Translations under genes and position numbers: made by a program
The notes under the pieces: model-generated
What the model saw: only the letters and a program-made list of their open reading frames with translations
The model's database searches: none
What the model was told of the DNA's origin: nothing
Shown: positions 24,721-32,661 of the stretch, in pieces
Position numbering within the stretch: the stretch's first letter is position 1
Layout of the letters: every line of letters begins with the position of its first letter
Source of the DNA: Streptomyces sp. JJ36
GTDB lineage: Bacteria; Actinomycetota; Actinomycetes; Streptomycetales; Streptomycetaceae
NCBI RefSeq assembly: GCF_021696945.1
Contig: NZ_JACYHE010000061.1
Coordinates: forward strand, 1-37,920
Direction: 5' to 3'
DNA length: 37,920 nt

Positions 24721-26100
24721 ATGACCGCTCGTGGACGCCACCGCAAGCCCCGGACCGGCACCATGTCCCGGGCCTCGCTCACCGTGACGGCGGGCGGGGC
24801 CGGGCTCGCGCTGCCCCTGGTCGGGGCCGCCGGGCCGGCCCAGGCCGCCTCGGAGGACACCTGGAACGACGTCGCCGCCTGCGAGAGCAGCGGCCGCTGG
24901 GACGTGAACACGGGCAACGGCTACTTCGGCGGCCTGCAGTTCGCCCAGAGCACCTGGGAGGAGTACGGCGGAACGGCGTACGCGCCCCGGGCGGACCTGG
25001 CCACCCGAGCGGAGCAGACAGCCGTGGCCGAGAAGGTGCTGGAGGGCCAGGGACCGGGCGCCTGGCCCACCTGCGGGCCGCAGGCGGGCCTCGGCCAGGA
25101 CACAAGGGAGGCGCCCGGCGCGTCGCCCGCGGCCGCGGAGCGGCAGCGGGAGCGGAGCGACCGGGGCGCACAGGACGCGCGGCGGCGCGCCGAGCGGGAG
25201 GCGCGCGCCGCGCAGGCACGCGCCGAACGGGCCCGCCAGGCCCCCTCCTACGAGGTGGTGAGCGGCGACAGCCTGTCCTCCATCGCCCACCAGGAGGAGG
25301 TGGACGGCGGCTGGCAGGCCCTCTACGAGCGCAACCGCCGCACGGTCGGCGCCGACCCGGACCTGATCTTCCCCGGCCAGCGGCTGAGCCTGGAGGGCCG
25401 GCAGGACGGGCCGGTGCGCCCGCAGCCCCGGCCGGAGGCCGAGCGGGAGCGGGCGGAGAAGAAGCCGGAGCGGGCGGAGACCCCGGAACGGGAGCGTACC
25501 GAGCAGGCGGGCGAGCCCCGCGCGGAGCAGCGCAAAGCGGAGCAGCGCAAAGCGGAGCAGCGCAAAGCGGAGCAGCGGAAACAGGCCGGGAAGGGCGAGC
25601 AGGCGGAACGGCGTGCGCAGTCCGCGGAGCGGCAGGAGAGACCGGAGCAGCGGGCCGAGCGGAAGGCGACGGCGAAGCGCGAGGCGAGCGCTCCCGGAGC
25701 CGTCGCCCCGGTCGCCGGCGTCTCCCCCGGCACTCCCTACCGGGCCTCGGGCAGCGGCTGGTCCTCCGGGTACCACACCGGGGTGGACTTCCCGGTCGCG
25801 ACGGGGACCAGCGTCAAGGCGGTGACCGGCGGGCGCGTGGTGTCGGCGGGCTGGGCGGGTGCGTACGGCTACCAGGTCGTGCTGCGCCACGACGACGGCC
25901 GGTACAGCCAGTACGCCCATCTGTCCGCCATCTCGGTGCGCTCCGGCCAGCAGGTGAACACCGGCCAGCGGCTCGGCCGCTCGGGCTCCACCGGCAACAG
26001 CACGGGACCGCATCTGCACTTCGAGATACGCACCGGCCCCGGCTACGGCAGTGACATCGACCCCCTGGCCTACCTGCGGCAGCAGGGCGTCACGCTCTGA
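24721..26100 (+). CDS. Secreted Rpf-like transglycosylase, LysM and M23 peptidase fusion
   Basis: 459-aa cell-wall hydrolase. The signal peptide runs to about residue 43 (AGPAQA then A). Residues 45-119 form an Rpf-type transglycosylase domain, with WNDVAACESSGRWDVNTGNGYFGGLQF and the predicted catalytic Glu55. After a charged linker comes LysM (about 177-225: YEVVSGDSLSSIAH, FPGQRLSL). A roughly 100-residue Glu/Arg/Lys/Gln-rich stalk follows, including four near-identical AEQRK repeats. The M23 endopeptidase domain covers 335-455, with zinc ligands His352 and Asp356 (HTGVD) and His433 (HLHFE), plus His400. It should cut both glycan and peptide bonds, as in spore germination or wall remodelling. 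The ATG follows GAGGGGGAAAG. Confidence 0.95.
   Translation: MTARGRHRKPRTGTMSRASLTVTAGGAGLALPLVGAAGPAQAASEDTWNDVAACESSGRWDVNTGNGYFGGLQFAQSTWEEYGGTAYAPRADLATRAEQTAVAEKVLEGQGPGAWPTCGPQAGLGQDTREAPGASPAAAERQRERSDRGAQDARRRAEREARAAQARAERARQAPSYEVVSGDSLSSIAHQEEVDGGWQALYERNRRTVGADPDLIFPGQRLSLEGRQDGPVRPQPRPEAERERAEKKPERAETPERERTEQAGEPRAEQRKAEQRKAEQRKAEQRKQAGKGEQAERRAQSAERQERPEQRAERKATAKREASAPGAVAPVAGVSPGTPYRASGSGWSSGYHTGVDFPVATGTSVKAVTGGRVVSAGWAGAYGYQVVLRHDDGRYSQYAHLSAISVRSGQQVNTGQRLGRSGSTGNSTGPHLHFEIRTGPGYGSDIDPLAYLRQQGVTL
25522..25581 (+). repeat. Four tandem 15-bp repeats inside the cell-wall hydrolase gene
   Basis: Three exact copies and one with a single change, in frame and encoding AEQRK units in the stalk. 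Copy number can vary without shifting the frame, so stalk length may differ between strains. Confidence 0.9.
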
Positions 26101-26113
26101 CGCGTCCGTACGG

Positions 26114-26157
26114 CCGGTGCGCCGCCCTCGCGGGGGTCCGCGAGGGCGGCGCACCGG
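26114..26157. terminator. Perfect 20-bp hairpin terminator between convergent genes
   Basis: Arms 26114-26133 and 26138-26157 are perfectly complementary around GGGT. It lies 13 bp after the hydrolase stop and 22 bp from the end of the convergent DUF5709-like gene, so it serves both directions. Confidence 0.85.
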
Positions 26158-26179
26158 TGTGCGGGGCGCAGCGCGCCGG

Positions 26180-26794
26180 TCAGGTCGGCGGCGCGCCCGG
26201 CTCCTCCTCGTCGAGCCGGAGGCCGAGATCCTCGTCGTCGTCACCGGAAACGTGCACGGCGGTCTCCTCGCCCGCCAGGCCCTCGGCCTCGGACGCGGTG
26301 GAGAAGGAGTCCTGGTTGGCGGGGCGGGTGCCGGGCAGCGGGTCGTCGCTGAGCTGCCCCGCCTCCGGGGCCGGCTCGCCCTCCGCCGCCTCGTCGCCCA
26401 CGTCGGGCTCCTCCTCTGCGAGGCGCTCGTCCAGCGGCGCCCCCTCCACCTGCTCGGCGAAGGTGGTGCCGAAGTCCTCCGCCGCCACCGGGCGCTCCCC
26501 CGGCACCGGCATCTGCTGCGGATCCTCGGCCCGCTGTGCCTCGGGGGTGCCGTCCTGGAGGTCCGGGATGCCCTCCTCCTCGGGCGCGGTGCCCGGGTCG
26601 GCGGGCGCCTCCGGCACCTGCGGCTCGCGGTACGCCCGGGACTCCGCGGCCTCCCCGGCCTCCGTGGCGACCGGCCGCCGGCCCTCACCGGAGGTCCCGG
26701 CTTCCGTGCCGGCGCCTGCCGCCTCCGCGATCTCGTCGGTGGGCTGCTCGGGTCCGGCGGTTTCGGGCGGTTCGGGGGTTTCGCGGTCGTTCAT
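26180..26794 (-). CDS. Acidic DUF5709-like protein
   Basis: 204-aa, strongly acidic, Pro/Glu/Ala-rich protein with little predicted structure in its first 110 residues. The C-terminal part has FGTTFAEQVEGAPLDERLAEEEPDVGDE, then GTRPANQDSFSTASEAEGLAGEETAVHVSGDDDED. This matches the DUF5709 core as I remember it: a GTT...LDxRLxxEEPDV motif followed by an EEtAVHV motif. The function is unknown; related genes are often stress- or sigmaB-linked in Streptomyces. The ATG at 26794 is preferred to one 16 codons upstream because the extra residues look unlike the family, but the ribosome site is weak. Confidence 0.7.
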   Translation of the reverse strand: MNDRETPEPPETAGPEQPTDEIAEAAGAGTEAGTSGEGRRPVATEAGEAAESRAYREPQVPEAPADPGTAPEEEGIPDLQDGTPEAQRAEDPQQMPVPGERPVAAEDFGTTFAEQVEGAPLDERLAEEEPDVGDEAAEGEPAPEAGQLSDDPLPGTRPANQDSFSTASEAEGLAGEETAVHVSGDDDEDLGLRLDEEEPGAPPT

Positions 26795-26844
26795 GCCTGC
26801 GCGGTACCCGTGGTCCTCCCGGGGAAACGCCCCGGACAACACAG

Positions 26845-27162
26845 CTAGCGCCGCTCGCGGCGCCGCCGGAGTACCACGGCCACCAGGTCGATCACCGCGA
26901 AGAGCGCCAGCCCGGCGCAGATCGCCATGAGGGTGCGCAGCGAGCCGGCGCCCGGCACGTCCTCCGGCCCGGCCTGCTCGGACCAGTACCAGAAGAGCAG
27001 CGTGCCCGCCACGAAGAGCGGGATGAAGAGCGTGGCCAGCAGCAGCCGCAGCCGCAGCGCGCTGCGGGCGGTGAGCGGCTCGCTCCCGGTGCGCTCCCAG
27101 CGGCGCCCGAAGAGGCCCGAGCGGGAGCGGGGCACGGGCCTGCGCCGGTCGGGTCGGGCCAT
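26845..27162 (-). CDS. DUF6343 family membrane protein
   Basis: 105-aa protein with a basic N-terminus (RRRPVPRSRSGLFGRRWERTG). It then has SEPLTARSALRLRLLLATLFIPLFVAGTLLFWYW, the first membrane helix. The second helix (SLRTLMAICAGLALFAVIDLVAVVL) is followed by a run of arginines. The TGSEPLTARSALRLRL segment is characteristic of DUF6343. The function is unknown. It is probably co-transcribed with the acidic gene downstream (50 bp gap). The ATG follows GGAGG at a long spacing of about 10 nt. Confidence 0.8.
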   Translation of the reverse strand: MARPDRRRPVPRSRSGLFGRRWERTGSEPLTARSALRLRLLLATLFIPLFVAGTLLFWYWSEQAGPEDVPGAGSLRTLMAICAGLALFAVIDLVAVVLRRRRERR

Positions 27163-27217
27163 CACGGACGGCCTCCTCCCTGGACCGGCCGGGTCCGGCC
27201 GGACCCGGCCGGCCGGT

Positions 27218-27415
27218 TCAGTCCCCCGCGGCGTGGCAGACGCCGCAGGAGAGCTGCCGGGCGGCCGTGGACTGGGTGGCCACACCGGTCCCGTGCACCT
27301 CGTGCACCGGCTCCCGGCCCTGGTGGACGTGTTCGGAGCAGACGCCCGCGCCGCAGCGGTGGCAGACGGCCACCGCCGTCGTCTCCCGCTCGGGCAGGCA
27401 GTCGTAGCAGAACAT
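27218..27415 (-). CDS. DUF2180 family zinc-ribbon-like protein
   Basis: 65-aa protein with cysteine/histidine pairs in MFCYDCLPE, AVCHRCGAGVCSEHVH and LSCGVCHAAGD. These fit a treble-clef or B-box-like zinc site. The arrangement matches small DUF2180 proteins common in Streptomyces and halophilic archaea; no function is known. The ATG is supported by a strong ribosome site, AAGGAGGAACCCG. It heads a - strand group with the DUF6343 and DUF5709-like genes. Confidence 0.83.
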   Translation of the reverse strand: MFCYDCLPERETTAVAVCHRCGAGVCSEHVHQGREPVHEVHGTGVATQSTAARQLSCGVCHAAGD

Positions 27416-27677
27416 CGGGTTCCTCCTTCTCCTTCCGCCGGCCTCCGGCTTCGCTCCGCCGTGCGGGCTCGCGCGGGTACGTACGCCGCTGCGGCTCGTA
27501 CCGGCGTCGCACGGGCCCGGTACCGGCTCCGGGGCCGCTGCCGGGTACCCGTCGGCGGCCCCGGGCAACCGCCCGCGGCGGGGTTTCGCCGCGGAGGCCG
27601 CGAGGTACCGCGTGCGGCGTGAACGACGGCACCCCCGACACCCCGGGCCGGCTTCCGGCCCGTCCCCCGGAGCGGCC

Positions 27678-28745
27678 ATGCGGGCTCTGACGACCCTGCC
27701 GGGCCGCGGGAACACACTGCGGCTGGAGACGTTGCCCGACCCGGAGCCGGGGCCCGGCGAACTGCTCGTGGAGGGGCTCGCCGTCGGGGTGTGCGGCACG
27801 GACCGGAGCATCGCCGCGGGTGAGCACGGCAGCGCGCCGCCCGGCCGGGAGCGGCTGATCATCGGGCACGAGTCGCTGGGCCGGGTGCGCCGGGCCCCGG
27901 CGTCGTCCGGCTTCGCCGCCGGCGACCTCGTGGTGGGACTGGTCCGCCGTCCCGACCCCGTCCCGTGCGGGGCCTGTGCGCACGGCTCCCCGGACATGTG
28001 CCGCAACGGGCGCTACACCGAGTGCGGCATCAAGGAGCGGGACGGGTACGCCGCCACGCTCTGGACCGTCGATCCCGCGTACACCGTGCGGCTGCCGCCC
28101 GGTCTGGAGCGGACGGGAGCGCTGCTGGAGCCGGCCAGCGTGGTGGCCAAGGCCTGGGACCAGGTCGGACAGGTGGGTGCGCGGTCGTGGTTCGCGCCGG
28201 CCTCGGTGCTGGTCACCGGCGCCGGGCCGATCGGGCTGCTGGCCGCGCTGCTCGGCCGGCACCGCGGGCTGGAGGTGCACGTGCTGGACCGCACGGAGCA
28301 CGGGCCCAAGCCCCGGCTGGTCCGCGAGCTGGGAGCGGAGTACCACACGGACGAGGTGGAGCCGGTGCTGCGACGGCTGCGCCCGGACGTGGTGATCGAG
28401 GCGACGGGCGCGGCCCCGGTGGCCCTGGGGGCGATGGGCAACCTCGGCGCGTACGGGGTGCTCTGCCTGACCGGCCTCTCCTCCGCCGGGCGTACGGTGC
28501 CCATCGACGCGGGGGCGCTCAACCGGGAACTGGTGCTGGACAACGCGGCCGTGATCGGCTCGGTGAACGCGCATCGCGACCACTACGCGGCCGCCGCGGC
28601 CGCGCTCGCCGGGGCGGACGCGGACTGGCTGGAGCGCGTCCTGGACCACCGGCTGCCGGTGGACCGCTTCCGGGAGGCCTTCGGGCCCCGCCGGCGGGGC
28701 GGGGTGAAGACGGTGCTGGAGCTGACCGCGGACGGGTCCGGCTGA
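27678..28745 (+). CDS. Zinc-dependent glucose/sugar dehydrogenase (MDR family)
   Basis: 355-aa medium-chain dehydrogenase. The catalytic zinc ligands are Cys39 in VGVCGTD and the GHE pair His64-Glu65. The structural zinc loop is Cys97, Cys100, Cys108 and Cys116 (C-x2-C-x7-C-x7-C). The Rossmann motif VLVTGAGPIGLLAALL starts near residue 175. LLEPASVVAKAWDQV and the late VIGSVNAHRDHY are hallmarks of the glucose dehydrogenase subgroup known from archaea, which oxidises aldoses such as glucose to lactones with NAD(P). A related polyol substrate is possible. The ATG follows CGGAGCGGCC. It is an isolated gene with a hairpin after it. Confidence 0.88.
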   Translation: MRALTTLPGRGNTLRLETLPDPEPGPGELLVEGLAVGVCGTDRSIAAGEHGSAPPGRERLIIGHESLGRVRRAPASSGFAAGDLVVGLVRRPDPVPCGACAHGSPDMCRNGRYTECGIKERDGYAATLWTVDPAYTVRLPPGLERTGALLEPASVVAKAWDQVGQVGARSWFAPASVLVTGAGPIGLLAALLGRHRGLEVHVLDRTEHGPKPRLVRELGAEYHTDEVEPVLRRLRPDVVIEATGAAPVALGAMGNLGAYGVLCLTGLSSAGRTVPIDAGALNRELVLDNAAVIGSVNAHRDHYAAAAAALAGADADWLERVLDHRLPVDRFREAFGPRRRGGVKTVLELTADGSG

Positions 28746-28795
28746 CCGCTCCGCCCCCTGGCCTGTCGCCGGCTCGCCACGGGCCGGGGAGCAGG

Positions 28796-28823
28796 CCCGC
28801 CCTGGCCGGCCGACCGGGGCGGG
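28796..28823. terminator. Hairpin after the sugar dehydrogenase gene
   Basis: Ten-nt arms CCCGCCCTGG and CCGGGGCGGG with one wobble pair around CCGGCCGA, 50 bp after the stop codon. Confidence 0.5.
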
Positions 28824-29077
28824 TGCATCACCCGGAAACCGGACGATCGTCCTCCGATCCACGCGCGTGGAACCGGTCCTGACGCCGCATCGATCCGGAA
28901 ACACACCACAGACCTGGCGTTTCCGTGCGAGTGCCCGGCCGCCGGAGCGGGAAAACCGGAAGACAAGGGGCATGTGGCGCACAGAGTTTCCCCTCCGGGG
29001 GCTCCCGGCAGCGCAACTTCGTGACAAGATCCAGCCGTTGAGTCGCTGTTTCCTCACCCCTGTCGGCCGGTGGTCAG

Positions 29078-29083
29078 TAGCCT
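29078..29083 (+). promoter_or_regulatory. Putative -10 element TAGCCT
   Basis: TAGCCT lies 40 bp before the methyltransferase ATG, followed by CTGACG. It fits the Streptomyces TAnnnT consensus; the -35 (TCACCC or nearby, 18 bp upstream) is poor. Confidence 0.35.
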
Positions 29084-29123
29084 CTGACGCGACCGGCAAG
29101 CCGAAGACCAGACGGAGACCTTG

Positions 29124-29948
29124 ATGGAACGTCCCGCGTGGGCCCCGCAGGGCATAGACCTGACCGTCCCGAGCGTGTCCCGCATCTACGACTACTACCT
29201 GGGCGGTTCGCACAACTTCGAGGTCGACCGGGAGGCCGGCCGCAAAGCCATCGAGGCCTGGCCCGGACTGCCGAAGATCATGCAGGCCAACCGGGCCTTC
29301 ATGCGACGCGCCATCAGGTACGCGCTCGCCGAGGGGGTCACGCAGTTCCTGGACATCGGCTCCGGCATCCCCACCTTCGGCAACGTCCACGAGGTCGCCC
29401 AGGGACGGGACCCGGAGGCCCGCGTGGTCTACGTGGACAACGACCCGGTGGCGGTCGCGCACAGCCGGGCCGTGCTCCAGGACAACGACCGCACCGACGT
29501 GGTCTCCGCCGACTTCCGCTCGCCGCGGGACATCCTGGAGAGCCCGGAGGCCGAACGGCTGCTGGACCTCGGCAAGCCGGTCGCACTGATGCTCGTCGCC
29601 CTGCTGCACTTCGTCGAGGACCAGGACGAGCCCTGGAAGACCGTGGCACAGCTCCGCGACGCGCTCGCCCCGGGCAGCCTCCTCGTCGTCACCCACGCCT
29701 CCGGCGAGGGGGAGTTCAAGGCCCCGGACCGCGGCGCCGCCGCCTCCGGCGTCTACCGCCGGATCGGTTCGCCGCTGCTGATGCGCTCCCGGGAGGAGGT
29801 GCTGCGCTTCTTCGACGGCTGGGACCTGGTGGACCCCGGGCTGGTCGCCATGCCCCGCTGGCACCCGGACACGCCGCCGGAGCAGGAGGACCCCGTCGTC
29901 TTCAGCGGCTTCGCCGGAGTCGGCCGCAAGTCGGGACACGCCGGGTGA
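29124..29948 (+). CDS. SAM-dependent methyltransferase, DUF574 type
   Basis: 274-aa actinobacterial methyltransferase. The N-terminal signature SVSRIYDYYLGGSHNFEVDREAG (about 17-39) is the hallmark of this family. FLDIGSGIPTFGNVHEVAQG follows as the SAM-binding loop, with VVYVDNDPVAVAHSRAVL as the acidic strand that holds the ribose. ALMLVALLHFVEDQDEPW and SLLVVTHASGE complete the Rossmann core. Streptomyces genomes carry dozens of paralogues with unknown substrates. The ATG follows GACGGAGACC. The stop overlaps the GTG of the c-di-GMP enzyme (GTGA), so the two are translationally coupled and presumably act in one process. Confidence 0.9.
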   Translation: MERPAWAPQGIDLTVPSVSRIYDYYLGGSHNFEVDREAGRKAIEAWPGLPKIMQANRAFMRRAIRYALAEGVTQFLDIGSGIPTFGNVHEVAQGRDPEARVVYVDNDPVAVAHSRAVLQDNDRTDVVSADFRSPRDILESPEAERLLDLGKPVALMLVALLHFVEDQDEPWKTVAQLRDALAPGSLLVVTHASGEGEFKAPDRGAAASGVYRRIGSPLLMRSREEVLRFFDGWDLVDPGLVAMPRWHPDTPPEQEDPVVFSGFAGVGRKSGHAG

Positions 29949-32110
29949 GTTCCGCGCCGTACGAGCTGACGGGGACCGCGACCGACGGGCTCCGGCGCTT
30001 CGCGACGATCTGGAGCCGCGCCGTCTACCCGGCGACGGCGACCTCGATGACGCGCGCCGAGTTCGAGGACCACCTCTACCCGCTGGCCGTGCGGCTGGGC
30101 GAGGCGCTGCACGCCAGACCGTTCTCGCCCGCGGCGGGCCGGGAGGTCGGAGAAGCGCTGGTGGCGGCGCACTGCACCGACCCGGAGGCGCTGCCGCAGA
30201 TCCTCGGCGTCCTGGAGTCCTATCTGGTGCTCTACAGCACCGACCGGGAGCCGCTGCCGGTCGACGAGGGCCGGGCCCGCTGCTCCCGGCTCCAGCACGC
30301 GGTGGCCGCGGGCTTCGCCCGGGCGCTGCGCGAGCGCACCCGTGCCGAGCAGGAGGCGCTGTCGCGGGCCGCGCTGGCCGCGCAGGCGGCCGTGGAGGAG
30401 GCGCTGCACACCAGCGAGACTCGCTTCCGCGCGGTCTTCCGCGACGCCACCATCGGGATCGGCATAGCCGACATGGACGGCCGCATCCGCGACGTCAACG
30501 GTGCCCTCGCCCGGATGTTCGGCCGCTCCGAGGAGGAGCTGCGGCGGCGCAACGTCAACGAGTGGGTGCATCCCAGCGACGCCCCGGACGTCTGGCGGAT
30601 GCACCGGGAGCTGGTGCGCGGCGAACGCGACCACTTCCGGGTGGAGAAGCCCTACCACCGCCCGGACGGCACGGTCCTGTGGACGAACCTCACCGTCTCG
30701 CTGCTCCGCGACGCCGAGGGCGAGCCGCGCTACCAGCTCGCGCTGATGGAGGACATCACCGAGCGCCGGCTGCTCCATCTGCGGCTGCGCTACGAGGCCA
30801 CGCACGACGAGCTGACCGGGCTGCCCAACCGGACGCTCTTCGCGGAGCGGCTGGAGCGCATCCTCTCCGCGGGCGGCGGCACCGCCCGCTTCGGCCTTTG
30901 CTACCTGGACATCGACGGCTTCAAGGCGGTCAACGACAGCCTGGGCCACGCCGTCGGGGACCAACTGCTGATCTCCGTCGGGGAACGGCTGCAGTCCTGC
31001 GCCACCTCCCCCGACCATCTGGTCGCGCGCATCGGCGGGGACGAGTTCGTCGCCCTGATCGCCAACCCCTCCGGCCGGGAGGAGGTCACCGAGCTGGCCC
31101 GCCAGGCGCTGGCCGCGCTCGCCACGCCCATCACCATCGACGGCCGGGAACTCTCGGTGCGGGCCAGCATCGGCATCGTGGAGGGACCGAGCGGGGAGCT
31201 GGGCCCCGCCGAGGTCATGCGCAGCGCCGACATCACCATGTACCGGGCGAAGGACGCCGGCGGGAACCGCTACGAGCTGGCGGACCCGGTCTCGGACGCC
31301 CGGGCGATAGACCGCCACAGCCTCACCAACCATCTGCCGGGCGCGCTGGAGCGGGACGAGTTCTTCCTGGAGTACCAGCCGCTCATACGGATGTGCGACG
31401 GCACCGTGGACGGCGCGGAGGCCCTGGTCCGCTGGCGCCACCCGGTACACGGGCGGCTGGGCCCGGACCGCTTCATCCCGCTGGCCGAGCACACCGGGCT
31501 GATCGTGCCGCTGGGCCGCTGGGTGCTGGAGAAGGCCGTGCACCAGGCCTGCCTCTGGCACGAGCAGAAGGCGGCGGGCGGCAGCGCGCGGGAGCGGCCG
31601 CTGCGGGTGAACGTCAACCTCTCACCCCGGCAGCTCCACCACCCGGACCTGGTGCAGGACACGGTCGCGGTGCTGGAGGCGGCCGGCGTGGCGCCCTCCT
31701 CGCTCTGCCTGGAGGTCACCGAGTCCGCCCTGATCGGCGCGGACGAGGACGAACTCAAACCGCTGCGGCAGCTCGCCGAACTCGGGGTGGACATCGCCCT
31801 CGACGACTTCGGCACCGGCTACTCCAACCTGGCCAACCTGCGCCGGCTGCCGGCCACCACGCTCAAGCTGGACCGTTCCTTCACCCAGGGACTCCAGCGC
31901 CACCCCGCGGACCCGGTGGACGTCACCTTCGTCGGCGGGATCGTCTCGCTCGCGCACGCGCTGGGCCTGCGGGTGACGGTCGAGGGCGTGGAGACCGAGG
32001 CGCAGGCGGCCCAGCTCCGCGAGCTGGGCTGCGACACGGCACAGGGGTGGTACTACGCGCGGCCGGCTCCCGCCGAGGACCTGACCCGCGAGTGGAGTGC
32101 CCCGGCCTGA
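29945..32110 (+). CDS. Bifunctional diguanylate cyclase/phosphodiesterase (PAS-GGDEF-EAL)
   Basis: 721-aa cytosolic c-di-GMP enzyme without membrane segments. The N-terminal 150 residues form an unassigned helical domain. A PAS domain covers about 156-272 (FRAVFRDATIGIGIADMDG). The GGDEF domain (about 285-445) has the intact catalytic RIGGDEF at 362-368 but no RxxD inhibitory site five residues before it. The EAL domain (about 460-710) keeps EAL at 492-494, DDFGTGYS at 620-627, Lys641 and Glu680, so both activities look possible. It resembles soluble Streptomyces RmdA/CdgA-type proteins that tune c-di-GMP and therefore BldD-controlled development; the exact orthologue cannot be told from sequence alone. 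The GTG start overlaps the preceding stop. Confidence 0.94.
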   Translation: MSSAPYELTGTATDGLRRFATIWSRAVYPATATSMTRAEFEDHLYPLAVRLGEALHARPFSPAAGREVGEALVAAHCTDPEALPQILGVLESYLVLYSTDREPLPVDEGRARCSRLQHAVAAGFARALRERTRAEQEALSRAALAAQAAVEEALHTSETRFRAVFRDATIGIGIADMDGRIRDVNGALARMFGRSEEELRRRNVNEWVHPSDAPDVWRMHRELVRGERDHFRVEKPYHRPDGTVLWTNLTVSLLRDAEGEPRYQLALMEDITERRLLHLRLRYEATHDELTGLPNRTLFAERLERILSAGGGTARFGLCYLDIDGFKAVNDSLGHAVGDQLLISVGERLQSCATSPDHLVARIGGDEFVALIANPSGREEVTELARQALAALATPITIDGRELSVRASIGIVEGPSGELGPAEVMRSADITMYRAKDAGGNRYELADPVSDARAIDRHSLTNHLPGALERDEFFLEYQPLIRMCDGTVDGAEALVRWRHPVHGRLGPDRFIPLAEHTGLIVPLGRWVLEKAVHQACLWHEQKAAGGSARERPLRVNVNLSPRQLHHPDLVQDTVAVLEAAGVAPSSLCLEVTESALIGADEDELKPLRQLAELGVDIALDDFGTGYSNLANLRRLPATTLKLDRSFTQGLQRHPADPVDVTFVGGIVSLAHALGLRVTVEGVETEAQAAQLRELGCDTAQGWYYARPAPAEDLTREWSAPA

Positions 32111-32120
32111 CCCGGAACGA

Positions 32121-32149
32121 CCCGGGGCCCGGCCGCCCCGGGCCCCGGG
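32121..32149. terminator. Hairpin terminator between convergent genes
   Basis: Perfect 12-nt arms (32121-32132 and 32138-32149) around CCGCC, 10 bp after the c-di-GMP gene stop and 24 bp from the end of the convergent DUF3140 gene. Confidence 0.7.
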
Positions 32150-32173
32150 CCCGTGCCAGGGCGGTCCAGGGAT

Positions 32174-32512
32174 CTAGGGCCGGATCGGGTCGTGGCCCAG
32201 CCGCATCAGCCGGTGCCGCCAGGCGGTCTCCTCCGGGCCGGTCACCCGGCCGTGCTCCCGCTCCTCGTTCACCGTGTCCACCACGTCGTACATGAGCTGG
32301 ATGTCGGAGTCGTCGAGGTCCGTACGGCGCTTCTGGAGCACGGCCAGGACATGGCGGCCCTGCTCGTCACCGGAGGCCTCGGGAACCTCCTCGGCCTCCT
32401 CGCCGGCGCTGCTGGTCCGGAGCCAGGCGCTCAGCTCGTCGGACGTCATGTTCACCACACGGTGGAACTCGTCCCAGAGCGCGTCCAGCTCCAGGGCGTC
32501 GATGTCTGCCAC
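32174..32512 (-). CDS. DUF3140 domain-containing protein
   Basis: 112-aa protein matching DUF3140: LELDALWDEFHRVVNMTSDELSAWLRTSS, then GRHVLAVLQKRRTDLDDSDIQLMYDVVDTVNEE, and the ending TAWRHRLMRLGHDPIRP. Small, acidic, helical and cytosolic; the function is unknown, though homologues are sometimes annotated as DNA-binding. The GTG start is preferred because GGGAGGCATGCC lies directly upstream; the ATG overlapping it is in another frame. Confidence 0.87.
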   Translation of the reverse strand: MADIDALELDALWDEFHRVVNMTSDELSAWLRTSSAGEEAEEVPEASGDEQGRHVLAVLQKRRTDLDDSDIQLMYDVVDTVNEEREHGRVTGPEETAWRHRLMRLGHDPIRP

Positions 32513-32661
32513 GGCATGCCTCCCTTCGGCCCGCCGGGTGCCCGCCGGCGGGCGGGCGAAACCAGCCTCCCGGGCCTGCGGAGCCGCAGCTCCGGGCCCG
32601 CACGGGGGGGCGGGGGAGGCGCCCCCCGGTGACGGGTCCCCGGGCGGGCCGGACGGGCCGG

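Larger units (their letters stand above)
28746..29123 (+). other. Intergenic region with terminator and promoter
   Basis: 378 bp. The left part holds the terminator-like hairpin at 28796-28823. The right part, less GC-rich than its surroundings, should hold the promoter of the methyltransferase/c-di-GMP pair. The frame 28867-29124 is open but ends inside the next start codon region, lacks a ribosome site and has atypical codons, so I do not call it. Confidence 0.55.

Noticed and set aside
25522..25581. Tandem repeats as a CRISPR-like array
   Set aside because: Direct 15-bp in-frame repeats without spacers inside a coding region; no cas genes in the window.
26795..26842. Upstream ATG adding 16 residues to the DUF5709-like protein
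   Set aside because: The extension (LSGAFPREDHGYRAG) has no acidic character like the rest and no ribosome site; the downstream ATG is the better choice, though not certain.
28867..29124. 85-codon open frame before the methyltransferase
   Set aside because: No ribosome site, atypical composition, and it covers the promoter region of the downstream pair.
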